DNA from: Cellvibrionales bacterium
GTDB lineage: Bacteria; Pseudomonadota; Gammaproteobacteria; Pseudomonadales; UBA7239
DNA: 32,267 nucleotides
Assembly: GCA_016713115.1 (NCBI GenBank)
Contig: JADJPU010000002.1
Span: forward strand, 1 to 32,267
Direction: 5' to 3'
Notes under the pieces: model-generated
What the model saw: the letters and a program-made list of their open reading frames with translations, nothing else
Told to the model about the DNA's origin: nothing
Database searches by the model: none
Shown here: positions 28,401 to 32,267 of the stretch, in pieces
Numbering within the stretch: the stretch's first letter is position 1
Layout: each line of letters begins with the position of its first letter
Position numbers and translations under genes: made by a program

Positions 28401-29204
28401 CGCATTTGGCGGTAGAGTAAAGCGCATGAAGCGATTCGCTTTCGCGATATTCAAGCGCAGCCGCGCAAAATTATTTCTTCGCCGATTTGGTCTGGTTTGG
28501 AAGATGGTATGTCAGCTACAACGCCTGTTACCGCAATGCTGCAGGGCGTGTTTCCGTGGCGCGCACTCACCCGGCAGGCAGCAGTTTTATCAAGATCACG
28601 CGTGGATGATTGCTTTTGGCGAAGGCTTTATATGCGATTACCGCCCACCCGTGGAATGCCAAAACCATTGCGCCGCGCTGCTCAATAAGCGCAGCAACGG
28701 CAATAAAGAAATGGTGTTGAATTGGATTACGCCCACTGAAAATGGGGCATACACCCCTTCTCTGGCGATAATTTGTTGATGCAAACACTGTCGCGCGGTG
28801 GGCCGATTGTGTGGCTCAGCGAAGGAGTGATCCGCGCAGTGCGAATATCGAAGATAACGGAATTGGATTGAATTATTTAATGTCAACAGCGCGCGTGCTG
28901 CGCGTGCGGTGGTGAGTCAGCGTGTGATGCCAGGCATGGCGATGATGTATCACGCACGCGCGCATTCTGAATACGCCAGGTTCCGAAATCCTGCCGGCAC
29001 GCGCGGCCTTTGTTACACAATTCAGTGACGCGCATCGTGCAAAAGCCGACACCGCATGATGATTGGCGGTTGCACGCACGCAACTGTCTTACGGCTTTAA
29101 TTACTACGGCACTTGCGGTACCAACCGTGATGAATTGTCATCGTGCGCAAAATGAGCAAAGGTGGATTGGTTGGAGAACGGAGACAACACAACAGGAGGC
29201 ATGA
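25423..29204 (+). CDS. narG: Respiratory nitrate reductase alpha subunit NarG (frameshifted)
   Basis: NarG is the Mo-bisMGD catalytic subunit that reduces nitrate to nitrite on the cytoplasmic side. MSYFLDRLQFFA is the family N-terminus. HGVNCTGSCSWKIYVKNGL holds the His and Cys ligands of the FS0 [4Fe-4S] cluster. QQTDYPHLRPDLPNHEPRGC follows, then SADWY with the Asp that ligates molybdenum, IIAWGSNMPETRTPDAHF and KQGTDAALAFAFGH. The last part is close to HNSVTRIV, MIGG, LSYGFNYYGTCGTNRDE. About 1260 codons, as expected. The protein is broken by a single-base error every 100-200 bases, so it cannot be translated as given. Its stop overlaps the narH start (GCATGA). Confidence 0.96.
29194..29199 (+). 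promoter_or_regulatory. Ribosome-binding site of narH
   Basis: AGGAGG ends two bases before the ATG at 29201, inside the last codons of narG. The spacing is short, which is common for coupled genes. It supports 29201 as the start. Confidence 0.65.
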
Positions 29205-30762
29205 AACTCAATGAGAACACGCGCACAAATTACCGTGGTGTTGAATACTCGATAAGTGCTTAGCCAGCTTGCCACACCTGCTCTGTTACTTGCAAAAATG
29301 TGTGGACTAGCCGTGAAGGCGTGGAATACGCAGTGGTTTAACATCCCCCAATGACCAGGGATTGGTTATCAAAGAATGGGAAAACCAAGACAAATGGAAT
29401 GGCGGATGGGTGCGTACAGCCAAAGGCAAACTGATGCACTTTTTGGCGGTGGACGCTGGCGTTTGTTGTCCAAGATTTTTGCCAACTCCTGATTTGCCGC
29501 AGATAGACGACTACCACGAACCGTTCACTTTTTGATTATGGGCATTTACATACCGCGCCAGACAGCGCGCATCCCAAGCCCGCGTTTTTCCTCACTGATT
29601 AGTAGCGAGCGTATGCAAAAAATTGAGTGGGGACCAAACTGGGAAGAGATTCTTGGTGGAGAGTTCAATAAGCACTGGCCAAGATAAAAACTTTGACAAT
29701 ATGCAAAAGATATTTTGGACAGTTTTGAAAAAACTTTCATGATGTATTTGCCGCGCCTGCCCGACTACTACCTCAACCCTGCCTGCCACGTGTCAGCCTG
29801 CCCATCAGGTGCGATTTACAAACGCGAAGAAGACTGGCATTGTGTTGATCGCCTGAGACAAATGTATCTATGGTTGGCGTATGTGTGTAATCGGCTTGCC
29901 CCCAGAAATACGAAAAAATTATTACAGCTGGAAGGTAAGCGAATCTGAAAAATGTATTTTCCACCTTTATCGCGCATCATTGAAATGGGCGAGCCGACCA
30001 GTGTGTTCGGAAACTTGCGTGTGGGGCGCATACGCTATTTAGGTGTGATGCTGTATGACGCCGATCGCATTGAACGGGGCAGCCGTGCCGGCAGAAAAAG
30101 ATTTGTATCAAGCGCATTTGGATATGTTTTTCTCGATCCGCATGGCCCCACAGAATGCAAAGCCGCTGCGTGCAGAGAAAGTCGCTGCAAGCTGTGGTGG
30201 AGGCGGCAAAAATATCGCCGGTTTATAAATGGCGATTGATTGGAAATTGGCGCTGCCAGCACCATCCTGAATACCGCACGCTGCCGATGGTGTGAATATT
30301 GCCGCACGCTATCACTGATTCAAGCTGCCGAAAGCAGGGCAAATCGCCATGAACGGCAAATTGCCGGATCGGCTGGTTTCGCTGCGCCCGCCTGTTTTTT
30401 ATTAGGCGTTTTTATTAACAGCTGGGTGATAGAAGCGCCGGTGGTCTGCGCATTGGAGCGTATTTTGGCGATGCGCTTGGCGGCGTGCGGTGAATGTGGA
30501 CCCAGTGTGGAAGACCATGCGGCGTTGCAGCAAGTGGGTTTGAGCGCCGCCTAAACAGAAGATATATGCCGCTATTTGGCGTTACTAATTCTGAAGACGG
30601 TTTGGCGATTCCGGCGCGGGGCATCATAGCGATCCACCTGTAACGATGCGTTTGGTGAGCGTGGCGGCTGCGGCGGTTTCTTTTCGGCAATGGTTGTCAC
30701 GGCGATAGCGCGGCAGGTTATTTGGTCAGCGCAAAACCACCGGCTTTGTGGTGCAAGAGTAG
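29201..30762 (+). CDS. narH: Respiratory nitrate reductase beta subunit NarH (frameshifted)
   Basis: NarH carries three [4Fe-4S] and one [3Fe-4S] cluster and passes electrons from NarI heme to NarG. Reconstructed motifs: VVLNLDKC with CHTCSVTCKNVWTSREGVEYA, KEWENQDKWNGGWVR, PDLPQIDDYHEPFTFDY, LHTAPDSAHPKP, MQKIEWGPNWEEILGGEF, FMMYLPRL, NPAC-VS-CPSGAIYKRE, VGRIRYLGVMLYDADRIE and MAIDWKLALP. The C-terminal FGNGCHG holds late cluster-region cysteine, and the end reads LFGQRKTTGFVVQE with TAG at 30760-30762. About 520 residues, the normal size. A premature TAA near 30554 is a frame artefact, since family sequence (IYRYLAL) continues beyond it. Confidence 0.95.
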
Positions 30763-30793
30763 CTATCTGCTTACGTCACGAGGAGGCGGCACC

Positions 30794-31464
30794 ATGAGTG
30801 TATTAAAGCTGATCAAATTGTGTTGTTGGATTATCCTGCACGGGGCGAATTGTGGCAACACGGTGAAGAAGTGTTGCTAGCCGGTGGCAATTCCGGTTTG
30901 CCTACCTGGCGGCAAAAGCCTTGACGCAATTTGTGCGTGAAATTTATTCTGAAACGCAGGACGCGTTGGATGCGACTACCGGTGGTTGTCTTTGTTCGAT
31001 CGCGGGCGCCTTGCAGGTCTTTGTTGTTTGAACACATACGCGGTGAATCAGCGCGATCGCGGACGGGGCGATGGTGGACCTGCTGGAATGATACCTGCTA
31101 AGAATGGTTTTGAATTGGCAACACGCGAACTGCCCGATTATTGCCCTTGGTGTTGGAATATCTCAGCCATCGCCCAATCGAACCAAGAAGCCGGATTGGT
31201 TACAAAACTTGCAGCGCATCATTTGCGTTACTGGCGGCGCGTGCAGGCCAGAGCGCGAGGTCCGTATGCCTTGTTGCTAACACTGTTAGTGGAGATGGCC
31301 GAAGGTCGTGTAGATCTTTCAGCTTTGCGGCAGCAGTGCAGCAAGAAGTGCGCGACGACACGCCGGAAGTGATGGATCGTCTCAGCCGGGAAGAAGAAGT
31401 GGTGCGCTTGGTGTTGGCACGCCCGCGTGCGACAACAGCGAATGCCACAGACGCATCGTGCTGA
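30794..31464 (+). CDS. narJ: Nitrate reductase maturation chaperone NarJ (frameshifted)
   Basis: NarJ binds apo-NarG and assists Mo-cofactor insertion and membrane attachment; it is not part of the final enzyme. MSVLKLI follows AGGAGG. The all-helical body reads LDYPARGELWQHGEEVL, LTQFVREIYSETQDALD, FDRGR, ELATRELPDYLPLVLEYLS, ARGPYALLLTLLVEMAEG and VRDDTPEVMDRL in three frames, matching the TorD/DmsD-like NarJ fold. About 224 residues. The stop is TGA at 31462-31464, or TAA at 31470-31472 in another frame. Frame breaks near 30815, 30890, 30990, 31085, 31200 and 31335. Confidence 0.92.
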
Positions 31465-31521
31465 CGAAATAAAACCTCTCCGATTCACCTACTTGCGCAG
31501 CCGTTTTGACAAATAGAACGC

Positions 31522-32226
31522 ATGGAACCAATTTGCTTTTCAGATTTATCCCTATATCACTATGGCCGTTTTTATCGGCGGTTAGATTTGCCTTTATGAC
31601 AAAGCCATGTACACCTGGCGCACTGGCTCAGCCAGATGTTGTCAGACAAAGGTATGCGCCTGGGCAGTAATTTATTTCATATCGGTGTGTTGATGGTGTT
31701 GGGCGGGCATTTAGTGGGATTGCTTACGCCGCATGCGGTGTATAGGCATGCTGATTTCTACGCCGCATAAACAATTGTGCTTTGATGGTGGTCCGGCGGC
31801 GTGTTTGGTGCGATGTGTTTGGTTGGTCTGTGCATTTGTTATGGCGGCGTTTAACCAATCCGCATTCGTACAACAGGTTCTTTTGCCGATACGCTGGTTT
31901 GCTCTTGCTGCTTGCTCGTTGCTGCTGGGCTTATCCAGTATTTTTATTTCTGCGCAACATTTGGATGGCAGTGAAATGTTGTTGATGGCGGAATGGGCGC
32001 AACACGTTGTCACATTGCGCTGGGTTTAACATAATTCTCATTTTTAGGTGTGCATTGGATTTACAAAGCACACGTTGATCGATATAATATTCTTTTTAGT
32101 CGCGCCCTTCCCGCGTTTGGTGCATATTGTGAAGAATGACTGTCGGCTATTTGTGGCGGCCTTATCAAGTGGCCGTCGTCGTCAGAGGCGCCTATTGTTA
32201 ATCAACCGCCGCTGCGTGTGGGATGA
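31522..32226 (+). CDS. narI: Respiratory nitrate reductase gamma subunit NarI (frameshifted)
   Basis: NarI is the diheme cytochrome b membrane anchor that oxidises quinol and feeds NarH. After one correction at 31526 it begins with NQFAFQIYPYITMAVFIGG. LGSNLFHIGVLMV-GGH-VGLLTPHAVY has histidine heme ligands. ISTPHKQLL, SSIFISAQHLDGSEMLLMAEWAQH and VHWIYKAHV follow, the last holding another ligand region. FPRLVHI and YLWRPYQV end the last helix. About 235 residues, slightly short of or equal to relatives. The most likely stop is TGA at 32224-32226, reading APIVNQPPLRVG; a stop near 32195 in another frame is possible. Confidence 0.92.
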
Positions 32227-32233
32227 ACACTTT

Positions 32234-32267
32234 ATGTCCTCATCATCGCAGCGCATTACGACGCTGT
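32234..32267 (+). CDS. Start of an unidentified gene downstream of narI (partial)
   Basis: An ATG eight bases after the probable narI stop opens a frame of 11 codons (MSSSSQRITTL) cut by the window edge. Its closeness suggests co-transcription with narGHJI. In related bacteria a parvulin-type prolyl isomerase or molybdenum-cofactor gene often follows, but 11 residues are not enough to say which. Confidence 0.4.
   Translation, partial: MSSSSQRITTL

Noticed and set aside
15359..31472. Mass pseudogenisation of narGHJI, gpmI, envC, nnr and others
   Set aside because: The motifs remain intact between breaks, breaks often fall in homopolymers, and essential genes are equally affected, so sequence error is the better explanation.
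1..32267. CRISPR arrays, tRNA or rRNA genes, insertion sequences, prophage or toxin-antitoxin modules
   Set aside because: Looked for spaced direct repeats, tRNA-like arms, transposase motifs and inverted terminal repeats on both strands; none seen.

Overview
The window looks like chromosome of a gammaproteobacterium, probably in or near the Pseudomonadales/Cellvibrionales. The grounds are gene order: rsmI divergent from lpoA-yraN, then tsaC-hemF-aroE; yggT-proC-(yggS) divergent from pilT-pilU, as in Pseudomonas; coq7; gpmI-envC; and a narGHJI respiratory nitrate reductase operon. Assignment to a genus is not possible from the sequence alone. Most of the window is conserved housekeeping sequence with a few accessory insertions.

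Layout. Bases 1-3304 hold the acidic tail of an unidentified plus-strand gene, then a minus-strand cluster transcribed from rsmI through a secreted sulfatase with a LamG-like tail to a SAM methyltransferase. Bases 3326-7875 are a plus-strand run: lpoA, yraN, tsaC, hemF, aroE. Bases 7879-10120 are minus strand: HAD phosphatase, yggT, proC and a 30-codon remnant of yggS. Bases 10181-13387 are plus strand: pilT, pilU, htpX, ending at a strong bidirectional terminator. Bases 13455-14563 are minus strand: a 44-residue membrane microprotein and an EamA exporter. Bases 14683-19321 carry coq7, a membrane GGDEF protein, a YdcH-like protein on the opposite strand, an NAD-dependent epimerase and a B12-binding radical SAM enzyme. 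Bases 19287-25305 are minus strand: GDT1-family Mn exporter, unknown membrane protein, gpmI, envC and bifunctional nnr. From 25423 to the end is narGHJI on the plus strand, followed by the first 11 codons of another gene.

A dominant feature is the number of single-base frame breaks. Nearly every long gene must be read by hopping between frames. Conserved motifs continue correctly across the breaks, and many breaks lie in homopolymer runs, so they look like consensus errors of a long-read or low-coverage assembly rather than true pseudogenes. The density is low in 5.5-10 kb (tsaC, hemF, the HAD gene and proC are intact) and very high after about 15.3 kb. Coordinates of broken genes are therefore outer limits.

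I did not find a convincing undescribed multi-gene system. The observations most worth following are the truncated yggS with a promoter-like sequence now in front of proC, the epimerase/B12-radical SAM pair, the sulfatase-LamG protein fused into the rsmI transcription unit, the 44-residue membrane protein, and the unknown membrane protein translationally coupled to the GDT1 exporter.
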